35,741 nt of DNA from Chloroflexi bacterium RBG_13_53_26 (lineage in GTDB: Bacteria; Chloroflexota; Dehalococcoidia; UBA2247; RBG-13-53-26). Below, in pieces: positions 1 to 7,220 of the stretch. The stretch is taken from the NCBI GenBank assembly GCA_001795035.1, contig MGMW01000032.1, forward strand, positions 1-35,741. Direction: 5' to 3'. Made by a program: the position numbers and the translations under genes. The notes beneath the pieces were generated by a model. That model saw nothing but the letters and a program-made list of their open reading frames with translations, was not told the DNA's origin and ran no database searches. The first letter of the stretch is position 1, and every line of letters starts with the position of its first letter.

Positions 1-365
1 CCGTCAAGCCTGCCCATGATATAAAATGGTGTGCCCAGCAGCTCCTTATTTTCCTGTAGCCAGTGGGCCTTTGGCACCGGTATGTCTGTTTCCCCCAGTA
101 TCTGCATGATACGAAACTGTTTCCCCAGCTCATACTTGGGGAAGATGGGGTATGAGGTTGGCGGACAGCGAAGTACCATCCCCTCGGACTTGGACTTTCG
201 GCCTTCTTTCCAGCTCAGGTTGAAAAGGAAGGTTTCGTTGGAAAACCCGGCCCCCGACCTTTCCATGTTTGAGATGGACAGGTTCTTGGCTTTGGGCATC
301 TTCTCCTGTAGCCAGGGGATGAGTTTCGACTGCATTTCGGAGAGGTCTGCACTTCTTGCCTGCAT
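1..365 (-). CDS. Phosphotransferase-family (APH/ACAD10-11 kinase-like) protein, partial
   Basis: Only the first ~121 codons are in the window; the gene runs off the left edge. The ATG at 365 is preceded by a strong AGGAGG at about 7 nt. The visible part is the N-lobe of an aminoglycoside-phosphotransferase fold: a glycine loop (GAGFSNET), a strand ending VLRCPP, and an EYRV-like helix (YELGKQFRIMQIL) leading to TDIPVPKAHWL and PFYIMGRLDG. This spacing is typical of the ACAD10/ACAD11 N-terminal kinase-like family, some members of which phosphorylate hydroxyacyl-CoA intermediates. The catalytic loop lies outside the window, so activity cannot be judged. It follows the CrtC-like gene by 59 bp on the same strand, so the two are probably co-transcribed. 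The function is inferred from family only. Confidence 0.8.
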   Translation of the reverse strand, partial: MQARSADLSEMQSKLIPWLQEKMPKAKNLSISNMERSGAGFSNETFLFNLSWKEGRKSKSEGMVLRCPPTSYPIFPKYELGKQFRIMQILGETDIPVPKAHWLQENKELLGTPFYIMGRLD

Positions 366-424
366 CTTGTTGCCTCCTGTAACAGATATAGGTGCGTCAG
401 TTTCCTGGTTCTGTCGGCATCCTT

Positions 425-1519
425 CTAGTATCCCTGGTATCCGTACCTGGGGTATTTGCCCACCACCACCATTTCAACAATGCCGTACCCAATTTCCTTG
501 CCGCAGCGCATCTCGCACATGACATCATCAAGGAAAGAAACCTCACGAACGGCGTTGGGATCGGCCAGATCGATCCTGACGCTGTCGTTGAAGTAAGGCC
601 CCAGCCATAGACCATGGGTGAAACCCTTGTAGCCAAAGTATCCGCCAGCCTTGACGTAGCAGACGCTGAGGGGGCGCACCGATATGTCTATTTTGGAGCC
701 GTCTTCGACGTGAAGTACCACACTTCCCCCATTGATCTGGCGGATGTCAGATCTGAACTTGAAATCGTGCTCCACTCTGGTTAATGCCAGCTCTGACTTG
801 CCACTCTCGACGGGATAGAAGACTCCGCCGCTGAAATGGCGGGACTTCTCGTCCCATGTCTCCCGCGTATGATAGGTGGCACCCCATTTATCAAACTGCG
901 CCACCATCATGTTGTACAGGTAGCCCTCCGGGATTTCGCCAAACTGCACGCCTGTTTCCGGCACGCCGCCACCCCGGCGGATACCCCAGGAGTGATCCCT
1001 CTCTGCTCGCCAGGTATCCTTGTCGATACGGTAGGTCTGGCCTTCGAGTCTTAGCCACCCACTGGGCTTGCCCACCTGGAAATAGCGCTTGACATTCTCC
1101 TCCACCCTGCCCCGAAAACGCCCGATTTGTGGCTCCTCTTCATGGGCAAGCATTGTTGCCTGGAATTCGATGTCATAGCTGAGATTGTGTTCATTATCAG
1201 CCAGAAGCCATCTCAACCGTTTCAGTGGCTCGATCACCTCATAGGAGAAGGGGCCTACCTCAACCGCATCTATTCTGGGGCGAAGCTCGCGGGATGATCT
1301 GACGTTATGCTGTGTTTTGCCTCCAACAGAAAGGCAGGCGAAGGCATCGATGATATTGCGGTTGGGGTAGAAGCCGAATCCAGCTACCAGTATGAGCTCT
1401 CCGGTGGTGTCGTGGGCACAGAACCATAGCCTCTCTGTCCATTCACGGGCACTTGTTTCCACACTGTCAAAGGTAGCTACAATCTGATGGCACACAAACT
1501 CATCGTATTTGGTAAGCAT
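425..1519 (-). CDS. CrtC/AttH-like lipocalin-fold protein (DUF7064/7065-type)
   Basis: 364 aa; ATG at 1519 with AAGGAG 8 nt upstream. The protein is beta-rich with no signal peptide. Around residues 165-185 it has WRAERDHSWGIRRGGG; the D-H-S-W-G motif is the hallmark of the CrtC/AttH family (carotenoid 1,2-hydratase, hydroxyneurosporene synthase and relatives), which fold as tandem lipocalin-like barrels. The C-terminal half (VEDGSKIDISVRPL, FTHGLWLGPYF) fits the second barrel. Known relatives are cofactor-free hydratases, cyclases or Diels-Alderases on hydrophobic substrates, but many bacterial members sit in lipid or terpenoid catabolic loci and are uncharacterised. The kinase-like gene downstream points to small-molecule metabolism rather than carotenoids, since no other carotenoid gene is visible. 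Substrate unknown. Confidence 0.7.
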   Translation of the reverse strand: MLTKYDEFVCHQIVATFDSVETSAREWTERLWFCAHDTTGELILVAGFGFYPNRNIIDAFACLSVGGKTQHNVRSSRELRPRIDAVEVGPFSYEVIEPLKRLRWLLADNEHNLSYDIEFQATMLAHEEEPQIGRFRGRVEENVKRYFQVGKPSGWLRLEGQTYRIDKDTWRAERDHSWGIRRGGGVPETGVQFGEIPEGYLYNMMVAQFDKWGATYHTRETWDEKSRHFSGGVFYPVESGKSELALTRVEHDFKFRSDIRQINGGSVVLHVEDGSKIDISVRPLSVCYVKAGGYFGYKGFTHGLWLGPYFNDSVRIDLADPNAVREVSFLDDVMCEMRCGKEIGYGIVEMVVVGKYPRYGYQGY

Positions 1520-2005
1520 CGCTGGTACTCCTTTCAGTTCCAGTCTTTGCCCTGGAGATTCCCTGAACGCCCGGTCTCCTTACGGCAGTCTCCTGTATTG
1601 TGCCCCCTAACACTGCAGGAGAGTTCTCCTCCGCTGAGGATAGCGCCCGGACACACCTGTTGTCTGTCGGAGATTCTCTGACATGGCAGTCGCTGGAATA
1701 TGGGCTATATTGATGTTTGCGTGTTGGAGCCTGCATGGCGATTGTAGTCCCTGGCAACTGTGAGGTGTCAAGCGTCTGTCGACCGTCCCTGATCCATGGA
1801 TTGCCATCATTCGCACACCCCCATGTCATTCCCCCGTCTTTCTCATGTCATTCCCGTGCAAACGGGAATCCAGGTGGGGTCGGGGGTCGCACAGACCGAC
1901 GAAGAATCCACGGATTTGGCATCGTGAATGCCCGGCAGGGTTGCAGTTTTCAGCCTGCGCCGATATGATTCTGGTTGCGATGCTGGTGCGGGGGGTGACT
2001 TAGGT
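1520..2005. other. Gene-free divergent intergenic region (about 490 bp)
   Basis: No convincing gene is seen. It separates the minus-strand CrtC-like gene from the plus-strand DUF1786 gene and should hold both promoters, although no good -35/-10 pair stands out. It contains small dyads at 1627-1640 (TCCTC-CGCT-GAGGA) and 1665-1683 (TGTCGGAG-ATT-CTCTGACA, one G-T mismatch), and a dRS3-like palindrome at 1850-1869. CATGTCATTCCC occurs twice, from 1822 and from 1844. Open frames of 60-110 codons here lack ribosome sites and family-like sequence. Confidence 0.6.
1850..1869. repeat. ATTCCC-N8-GGGAAT palindrome (dRS3-like)
   Basis: A perfect 8-bp stem, ATTCCCGT/ACGGGAAT, closes a GCAA loop and is flanked by TGTC and CCAGG. 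The pattern ATTCCC-N8-GGGAAT is the same as the Neisseria dRS3 unit, and TCATTCCCG...CGGGAATCCAGG sequences are common dispersed intergenic repeats in many genomes. A half-copy lies about 20 bp upstream. Its repeat status elsewhere in this genome cannot be seen from one window. Confidence 0.55.
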
Positions 2006-3118
2006 ATGCTTATTCTTGCAGTTGATATCGGCACGGCTACCCAGGACATCTTGCTATTTGACAGCTCCAGGGTGGTGGAGAACTGTGTGAAGATGATTAT
2101 GCCTTCACCCACTGCTGTCCTTGCCGAGCGGATATCTCGGGCTACAGCCTCCGGTCAGCCTATTCTGTTCACTGGCGTGACTATGGGAGGTGGACCGAGC
2201 AAAAGGGCATTACGACGCCATACCAGTGCAGGTTTGCCAGCCTACGCCACTGCCGAGGCAGCAGTCACATTCAACGATGATCTGGAGGTCGTTAAGAGCA
2301 TGGGGGTGACCATAGTTGGCCCTGATGAGAAAGTCACCAATCCAAACACGGAGATAATCAAGCTCAGGGACCTTGACCTGACGGCTATCAGGAAGGCCTT
2401 CGATGCCTTTGGTGTGGATGGCCGGTTCGATGCTGTGGCAGTTGCTGTGCTCGATCACGGTTACGCTCCTCCCGGAGTCTCCAATCGCCTCTTCCGTTTC
2501 CAGTATCTGGAGCATCTGATGTTGGGGAGGAACGAACTGGCAGCTTTTGCGTATCTTGCTGGTGAACTGCCTGACTACCTGACACGAATGAAGGCGGTGG
2601 CTGAGAGCGTTGATGCTGATATCCCCGTGCTTCTGATGGATACCGGAGCATCTGCTGTGATGGGGGCGCTGCAGGACAGGGAGGTTTCGGGGCACGACCG
2701 TGTGGTAATGGTGAATATGGGCAATTCTCATGTTGTAGGCTTCCATCTCCGAGGTGGTCTGGTTGAGGGGTTGTTTGAGCACCATACCAATCTTCTCAAT
2801 GGGGTCAAGCTGGATGAGCTGATCAAGAGGCTGGCGCTGGGTACCATAAGCAATAGCGAGGTATATGAGGACGGCGGTCATGGGGCGGTTGTCATCGGCA
2901 AGAGCCGGCGTAAGCCTTTTGTGGCGGTGACTGGACCGCGTCAGGACGTAGCCGTTGGCTCGCGGTTGCACCTTCATCTGGCCACACCCCACGGGGATAT
3001 GATGCTAGCTGGCTGCTACGGGCTGGTGAGCGCTTGTGGCCTGCGGATGGATGCCTGGCGCGAGGAAATAGCTCAAGCGCTGAGAGCGATTTCGGGACAA
3101 CTCTTCCCCACTCCCTGA
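2006..3118 (+). CDS. DUF1786 family protein (ASKHA-type ATPase fold)
   Basis: 370 aa from the ATG at 2006. That start was chosen because the conserved N-terminus MLILAVDIGTATQDILLFD begins there and a G-rich site (GGGGGTGA) lies just upstream; the frame stays open further back but upstream residues look non-coding. DxGTxTxD is a phosphate-binding motif of the actin/Hsp70/sugar-kinase superfamily, and residues 210-260 (VPVLLMDTGASAVMGAL, VMVNMGNSHVVGF) look like the second nucleotide-binding half. Members are often labelled 'pyruvate formate-lyase activating enzyme', but nothing here (no CxxxCxxC) supports radical-SAM chemistry. The real role is unknown. It ends 22 bp from the convergent 67-aa gene. 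Confidence 0.8.
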   Translation: MLILAVDIGTATQDILLFDSSRVVENCVKMIMPSPTAVLAERISRATASGQPILFTGVTMGGGPSKRALRRHTSAGLPAYATAEAAVTFNDDLEVVKSMGVTIVGPDEKVTNPNTEIIKLRDLDLTAIRKAFDAFGVDGRFDAVAVAVLDHGYAPPGVSNRLFRFQYLEHLMLGRNELAAFAYLAGELPDYLTRMKAVAESVDADIPVLLMDTGASAVMGALQDREVSGHDRVVMVNMGNSHVVGFHLRGGLVEGLFEHHTNLLNGVKLDELIKRLALGTISNSEVYEDGGHGAVVIGKSRRKPFVAVTGPRQDVAVGSRLHLHLATPHGDMMLAGCYGLVSACGLRMDAWREEIAQALRAISGQLFPTP

Positions 3119-3140
3119 CCGGGAGCTACTCTGCGGTTTC

Positions 3141-3344
3141 TCAACAACCGGGCTCGCCAAGGTGGCCGCAACAGTTCTGCCTTCTCCAGATCTTGATCCA
3201 GTTATTGCGGAACACCAGGTACAACTTCCTGTGCAGAGGCATGTTGACCTTCATGTTGGTGAACACGGCTCTGAGGCTGGGGCGTTTCCTGGCCGAGTCG
3301 CTCCTGGACTGGTCGTTCGTCTTATCTTTGTTGTCATCCATCAT
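3141..3344 (-). CDS. 67-aa Cys-rich small protein (CCGxxGEPGC)
   Basis: ATG at 3344 with AAGGGAG 6 nt upstream; its ATGA overlaps the stop of the YggU gene, so translation is coupled. The N-terminal ~20 residues are charged and disordered. The middle (MPLHRKLYLVFRNNWIKI) is an amphipathic basic helix, and the C-terminus holds CCGHLGEPGC, three cysteines in ten residues. Those cysteines suggest a metal site or redox role. I believe similar tiny proteins occur in Dehalococcoidia, but this is from memory. Function unknown; no membrane segment. Confidence 0.7.
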   Translation of the reverse strand: MMDDNKDKTNDQSRSDSARKRPSLRAVFTNMKVNMPLHRKLYLVFRNNWIKIWRRQNCCGHLGEPGC

Positions 3345-3583
3345 CGTCCACTCCCTTCGATGGGCATCACCTCGACGATCTTGTTCTTGCTCGTGAGGCC
3401 ACTGACAATCCTCAGTCGGTTCTCGGGAACGCCAAAGTGCTTGGCCAGCAGCTTTAGCACTGCTCTGTTGGCTCTGCCCTCCACCGGCGGCTCCTTGACC
3501 CTGACTACGTAGACGTCCCCGTCCATTTCCTTGGTGACGTCTTCGGTCTTGGATCGAGGTTTCACCTTGATCGCTATTCTCAC
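3341..3583 (-). CDS. YggU/DUF167 family protein
   Basis: 80 aa if started at the GTG at 3583 (MRIAIKVKPRSK...). The frame is open to 3733, but the extra N-terminal residues (Ser-rich) do not resemble the family, whose members start directly at this strand and are about 75-100 aa. Conserved features are VKPRSK, the YVVRVKEPPVEGRANRAVLKLLA segment (P-x2-G-x-A-N-x-A) and IVSGLTSKNK near the C-terminus. It is a small alpha/beta protein of unknown biochemical function, found in bacteria, archaea and eukaryotes. A weak GGGAG lies 11 nt upstream of the GTG. It overlaps the 67-aa gene by 4 bp. Confidence 0.8.
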   Translation of the reverse strand: MRIAIKVKPRSKTEDVTKEMDGDVYVVRVKEPPVEGRANRAVLKLLAKHFGVPENRLRIVSGLTSKNKIVEVMPIEGSGR

Positions 3584-3605
3584 GGAGGTAACGCTCCCAT
3601 CTGTG

Positions 3606-3620
3606 CCCTTGAGGCGATTG
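3606..3620. repeat. 15-bp direct repeat, copy 1 (CCCTTGAGGCGATTG)
   Basis: This is an exact 15-mer also present at 4537-4551. On the minus strand both copies extend with similar sequence for about 28 bp (roughly 24 of 28 identical). Copy 1 lies just upstream of the yggU start; copy 2 lies upstream of the lipoprotein gene. Confidence 0.5.
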
Positions 3621-3668
3621 GATAGTCTCCTGTCATCCCGAACAATGAGGAACTCGCAAACACGGGAC

Positions 3669-4487
3669 TCAACCCTGCTGGAAGAGGGTCTCCCCGTTAT
3701 CGCCGATGACTTTGATGTGCTCGACGTTGACAACGGTGATCTCTGAGCCCCCGTCGCCGGACTGGAAGATCACCTTGCTATTACTGTCCACCAGGGTGAA
3801 GTTCTGCTGATTCTTTTCTATGGTCAGTGTATCGTCACCCTGGCCAGCGTTGATGGTGACCTTGTCATTGCCAGCAGTCAGATAATAGGTCATTGTGTCG
3901 TTGCCTTTCCCGCCGTACATCTTGGTTGTGTCATCACTGGTGGCACCACGAATTGTCATAGTGTTATCCCCTTGACCACCATACTGTTGGATAGTTGCCG
4001 TGCCTTCTCCTCCGTGGATATTCATAACGTTGATGCTATCGCCTCCTACCTGGAGAACCGTTGAATGATCTCCTATGGCTACTTGGCCAGCCGAGACATA
4101 CATATTACTATCGCCCTTCCCTCCAAACTGATAGATTGAATCGCTTCCCGTACCGGAGTCGACAGTCTGGTCAGTCTGCCCATCGCCCCCCACCTGGAGG
4201 ATCCAGTCATCGCCTTCACTACCCTCGGCATACTGCGTCGTAGTCCCCGTTCCCCCGTACTGGACAATCTTGTCCTTCCCCGGTGTGCCGAATTCAATCT
4301 GCTCAACGTCGCCTTCCTGCGCCACATTGACGATGACGTTGTCAAACTGACCGTCCGCTGGCAGCACAGGAATTGACGGCGGCGACGGCGGGTCAGGCAG
4401 CGGCGAACCATTTCCAGGCTCTCCGCATGAGCATAACAGCATGGCTGAGAGGATAACTATCGATAGAATGACCATCCTTGCCTTCAT
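3669..4487 (-). CDS. Lipoprotein with RTX-like glycine/aspartate repeats
   Basis: 272 aa from the ATG at 4487, chosen because GGGAGGGAAG precedes it and the protein then begins with a signal peptide (MKARMVILSIVILSAMLL) and a lipobox ending CSC, so it is probably acylated at Cys22 and anchored outside the membrane. The open frame extends upstream but overlaps the HAD gene and is not coding there. A Pro-rich linker (PLPDPPSPPSIPVLP) is followed by about eleven degenerate 10-12-residue repeats such as YGGKGNDTMTYY, YGGQGDNTMTI and NAGQGDDTLTI. These resemble the calcium-binding GGxGxD nonapeptides of hemolysin/RTX beta-rolls, though several lack the full consensus. A surface-exposed Ca-binding or adhesive role is inferred. 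Confidence 0.75.
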   Translation of the reverse strand: MKARMVILSIVILSAMLLCSCGEPGNGSPLPDPPSPPSIPVLPADGQFDNVIVNVAQEGDVEQIEFGTPGKDKIVQYGGTGTTTQYAEGSEGDDWILQVGGDGQTDQTVDSGTGSDSIYQFGGKGDSNMYVSAGQVAIGDHSTVLQVGGDSINVMNIHGGEGTATIQQYGGQGDNTMTIRGATSDDTTKMYGGKGNDTMTYYLTAGNDKVTINAGQGDDTLTIEKNQQNFTLVDSNSKVIFQSGDGGSEITVVNVEHIKVIGDNGETLFQQG

Positions 4488-4536
4488 GGCTTCCCTCCCT
4501 GAATCGGCATCATAGGCACGGCCCCAGAGACGCGCA

Positions 4537-4551
4537 CCCTTGAGGCGATTG
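4537..4551. repeat. 15-bp direct repeat, copy 2
   Basis: The second exact copy of CCCTTGAGGCGATTG, 49 nt upstream of the lipoprotein ATG on the minus strand. See the copy at 3606-3620. Confidence 0.5.
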
Positions 4552-4659
4552 AGTATTCTCTTGCAGCCCTGAATAACATGGTCCGACAACATGCTGTTCA
4601 CACCTGTTCGCAGACCTACCGTTTCTGTGTCCTTGGTCTGGGCTTCACTGTATTGCTGT

Positions 4660-5328
4660 TCAGAGTAATTCCAGAAGATCGCCAGGTTCCTTGATGAGTT
4701 TCTTGGCACCACTCTGGGTGAGTTCTTCAGCAGTGCGAAAGCCCCAGAGCGCGCCTACGGGGTACATGCCTGCGGCCACGGCGGTTGCCATGTCAGTAGC
4801 TGTGTCACCCACATAAATCAATTCGTCCGGCGATATGTCGAGACTCCGGGCAATTTCGAGGGCGGCTTTGGGATTGGGCTTCTTGGGCACGGCAGACGAT
4901 GCTCCTACTATGAACTGGAAGTGCCATTTGGGCAGCAACTTGGATACTGTAGCTTTCGTTGATTCGTCAGGCTTGTTGGACAGTATAGCTGTCTTGATGT
5001 TACGTGCTGTCAGGGCGTCAAGAAGCTCCGGAATGCCTTCATAAGGGCAGGTGTTGTTGGCCCATCGCTTGGAGTACTCTTCACGTATGGCGGCGATGGA
5101 TCTGGACAGGGCGGCCTCATCACGATGGTTCTCCGGAAGCGCCCGGCACGCCAGTTCCTCAATGCCATCACCGACAAAGTACTTGTAGGACTCGACATCG
5201 TGCTCCGGAAATCCGAAGCGCCTGAGCACGATATTCACGGAGTCTGCCAGGTCTTGAATGGTGTTCAATAGCGTCCCGTCAAGGTCGAAGATCACTGCTT
5301 TGTACTTCACCCGTTGTTGTTTTCTCAC
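4660..5328 (-). CDS. gph: HAD-family phosphoglycolate phosphatase-like hydrolase
   Basis: 222 aa; GTG start at 5328 with GAGGAAG 7 nt upstream. All four HAD motifs are visible: I, FDLDGTLL (nucleophile and acid Asp, residues ~14-21); II, ILSNKP (~116); III, the Lys in KKPNPKAAL (~149); IV, YVGDTATDM (~172). The helical cap (residues ~20-85, FVGDGIEELACRAL) is the C1 type of phosphoglycolate phosphatase and pyrophosphatase PpaX. The likely reaction is dephosphorylation of 2-phosphoglycolate from oxidative DNA repair or metabolism, but HAD substrate ranges are broad. It has its own promoter and is transcribed ahead of the lipoprotein and yggU genes. Confidence 0.8.
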   Translation of the reverse strand: MRKQQRVKYKAVIFDLDGTLLNTIQDLADSVNIVLRRFGFPEHDVESYKYFVGDGIEELACRALPENHRDEAALSRSIAAIREEYSKRWANNTCPYEGIPELLDALTARNIKTAILSNKPDESTKATVSKLLPKWHFQFIVGASSAVPKKPNPKAALEIARSLDISPDELIYVGDTATDMATAVAAGMYPVGALWGFRTAEELTQSGAKKLIKEPGDLLELL

Positions 5329-5364
5329 AACCGATCTTCCTCGAATCGTCCGTTGTCAGACTGG

Positions 5365-5395
5365 ATTATATAGTGGGACATCTACCAGGAGTCAA
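5365..5395 (-). promoter_or_regulatory. Sigma70-type promoter for the HAD phosphatase gene
   Basis: On the minus strand TTGACT (5395-5390) is followed after 17 nt by TATATA (5372-5367), or after 19 nt by TATAAT (5370-5365). The start codon at 5328 lies about 35 nt downstream. Confidence 0.6.
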
Positions 5396-5482
5396 ATTGA
5401 CATAATCTTCACGTACAGACAAGTCTCTGGGATCATGTTCCTGGGACTTCCGCGGTTTCGGATGACTGGGGGCGCTGCGGCA

Positions 5483-5512
5483 TTGTCTATGAAGCACTGA
5501 GCTTGCTATAAT
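5483..5512 (+). promoter_or_regulatory. Sigma70-type promoter for comM
   Basis: TTGTCT (5483-5488), an 18-nt spacer and a perfect TATAAT (5507-5512). The predicted transcription start near 5519 gives a leader of about 20 nt that contains the AGAGGA ribosome site. Confidence 0.65.
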
Positions 5513-5538
5513 CGCCTCTATGAGAAAGAGGATATGTT

Positions 5539-7062
5539 GTGGCACTTGCTAAGGTAAATGCTGCCGCCGTAGTTGGCCTGGATGGTCAGCTCATCGAGGT
5601 GGAGGTGGACATCTCAAGCGGGTTGCCGGCGATGACCATAGTGGGTCTGCCGGATATGGGGGTACAGGAAGCCAGGGAACGGGTTCGGGCAGCTATCCGG
5701 AATTCGGGGTGCACATTCCCTGCCAGACGAATTACGGTTAACCTGGCTCCAGCAGACCTCAGGAAGGAAGGGCCTGCTTATGACCTTCCCATTGCTGTAG
5801 GCATTCTCCTCAGCTCAGAGCAGGTGGCGGCTGACGTTTCTGAGGTTCTTCTCCTGGGAGAGCTTTCGCTCGATGGCAGCCTGCGCCATACGCATGGCAT
5901 ACTCGCTATGGTTGCACTTGCCAAGGAGCAAGGGTTGTCCACTGTCATAGTCCCTGCCAGCGACGCCAGGGAGGCTGCCTTGATAGAGGGTATCAGCGTC
6001 ATCCCTGTTGGTTCTCTCTCTGAGCTGATCGGACATCTGAGAGGAATCAGGTCTATTCCTCCCTATTCATCTGTTCCTTCTGAAGAGATCGCCTTGCCGA
6101 TGTGGAATACGACTGACCTGACTCATATCAAAGGTCAGGAACATGCCAAACGAGCATTGGAAGTGGCGGCGGCTGGAGGGCACAACATAGTCATGGTCGG
6201 CCCTCCGGGCAGCGGCAAGACTATGCTGGCACGGTCCCTCCCCTCCATCTTTCCCAGGATGGCTATGGAAGAATGCCTGGAGGTTACCAAGATCTACAGC
6301 GTGGGTGGCCTGCTACCTTCAGACACACCGCTCATTGCTCAGCGACCTTTCCGGTCTCCTCATTACACCATTTCTCAGGCCGGGTTGGTGGGAGGAGGGA
6401 GATGGCCCAGGCCTGGAGAGATAAGTCTCAGTCACAGAGGTGTTCTGTTCCTGGACGAGTTTCCCGAGTTTGGCCATACCACGCTGGAGGTACTGAGACA
6501 GCCGTTGGAGGACAAGGTTGTCACCATCAGCCGTGCTCAGGGCAGTATCACTTTCCCGGCCAATTTCATGCTGGTAGCTGCCATGAACCCATGCCCCTGC
6601 GGCTACTATGGTGATTCGGTGAAGGAATGTCGATGTTCGTCTGCAGAGGTAACCCGCTACAGCAAGAGGATCAGCGGACCCCTGCTCGATAGAATTGATA
6701 TCTTCGTTGATGTTCCTCGAGTGGAGTATGAGAAACTTGCTGATGACAGACTGGGTGAAAGCTCGGAGAAGGTGCGCGCCAGAGTAGAGATAGCGCGCCA
6801 AATCCAAAGGGAACGGTTCAATGGAAGGGGTCTCGCCTGCAATGCAGATGCGACTGCACTTGAAGTCAAAGAGTTTTGCCAGGTAGAGCCATCGGCTCAA
6901 GAGTTGCTCAGAACGGCGATGAAGCAACTGTCGCTCTCTGCAAGGGGGTTCCACCGAATTCTCAAGATTGCCCGGACTATCGCTGACCTTGAGAGCGCTC
7001 CTGTTATCCAGACTCATCACCTGGCTGAGGCAATCCAGTACAGGCCGCGAAGCCTGCCATAG
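5539..7062 (+). CDS. comM: YifB/ComM family Mg-chelatase-like AAA+ ATPase
   Basis: 507 aa; GTG at 5539 preceded by AGAGGA. Domains in order: an N-terminal Lon-protease-like ChlI domain (~20-160), an AAA+ module with Walker A GPPGSGKT (221-228) and Walker B VLFLDE (~297), a CPCGYYGD...CRCS cysteine cluster (~345-365) characteristic of this family, a sensor/arginine region (GPLLDRIDIFVDVPR) and a C-terminal Mg_chelatase_C helical domain. In naturally transformable bacteria ComM is a hexameric helicase that promotes branch migration during integration of donor DNA. Length is normal for the family (~500). It heads the long plus-strand run, but a 158-bp gap separates it from alaS. Confidence 0.93.
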   Translation: MALAKVNAAAVVGLDGQLIEVEVDISSGLPAMTIVGLPDMGVQEARERVRAAIRNSGCTFPARRITVNLAPADLRKEGPAYDLPIAVGILLSSEQVAADVSEVLLLGELSLDGSLRHTHGILAMVALAKEQGLSTVIVPASDAREAALIEGISVIPVGSLSELIGHLRGIRSIPPYSSVPSEEIALPMWNTTDLTHIKGQEHAKRALEVAAAGGHNIVMVGPPGSGKTMLARSLPSIFPRMAMEECLEVTKIYSVGGLLPSDTPLIAQRPFRSPHYTISQAGLVGGGRWPRPGEISLSHRGVLFLDEFPEFGHTTLEVLRQPLEDKVVTISRAQGSITFPANFMLVAAMNPCPCGYYGDSVKECRCSSAEVTRYSKRISGPLLDRIDIFVDVPRVEYEKLADDRLGESSEKVRARVEIARQIQRERFNGRGLACNADATALEVKEFCQVEPSAQELLRTAMKQLSLSARGFHRILKIARTIADLESAPVIQTHHLAEAIQYRPRSLP

Positions 7063-7163
7063 AGACTTGGTGTTGCTGAGAGGTGGATAGCCACTGAAGA
7101 TATGGACGGGTATGAAATGGTGCCCAAGATGTCTGAGGGTCGGCAAAGAGATCTGACCGATGT

Positions 7164-7193
7164 TTGCTCTACGCTGGAGTTACCAACTATACT
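7164..7193 (+). promoter_or_regulatory. Candidate promoter upstream of alaS
   Basis: TTGCTC (7164-7169), an 18-nt spacer and TATACT (7188-7193), ending 27 nt before the alaS GTG. The match is moderate; its position in the only sizeable gap before the ala-aro run supports it. Confidence 0.4.
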
Positions 7194-7220
7194 GTGAGAG
7201 ATTGACTGTGTGGGAATAAT

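Noticed and set aside
31..522. 163-codon open frame on the plus strand
   Set aside because: It covers the complement of the kinase-like gene, whose start, ribosome site and motifs are clear on the minus strand.
1500..1829. 109-codon minus-strand frame upstream of the CrtC-like gene
   Set aside because: No ribosome site, overlaps the real start region, and the sequence is rich in Arg/Ser/Thr with no fold signature.
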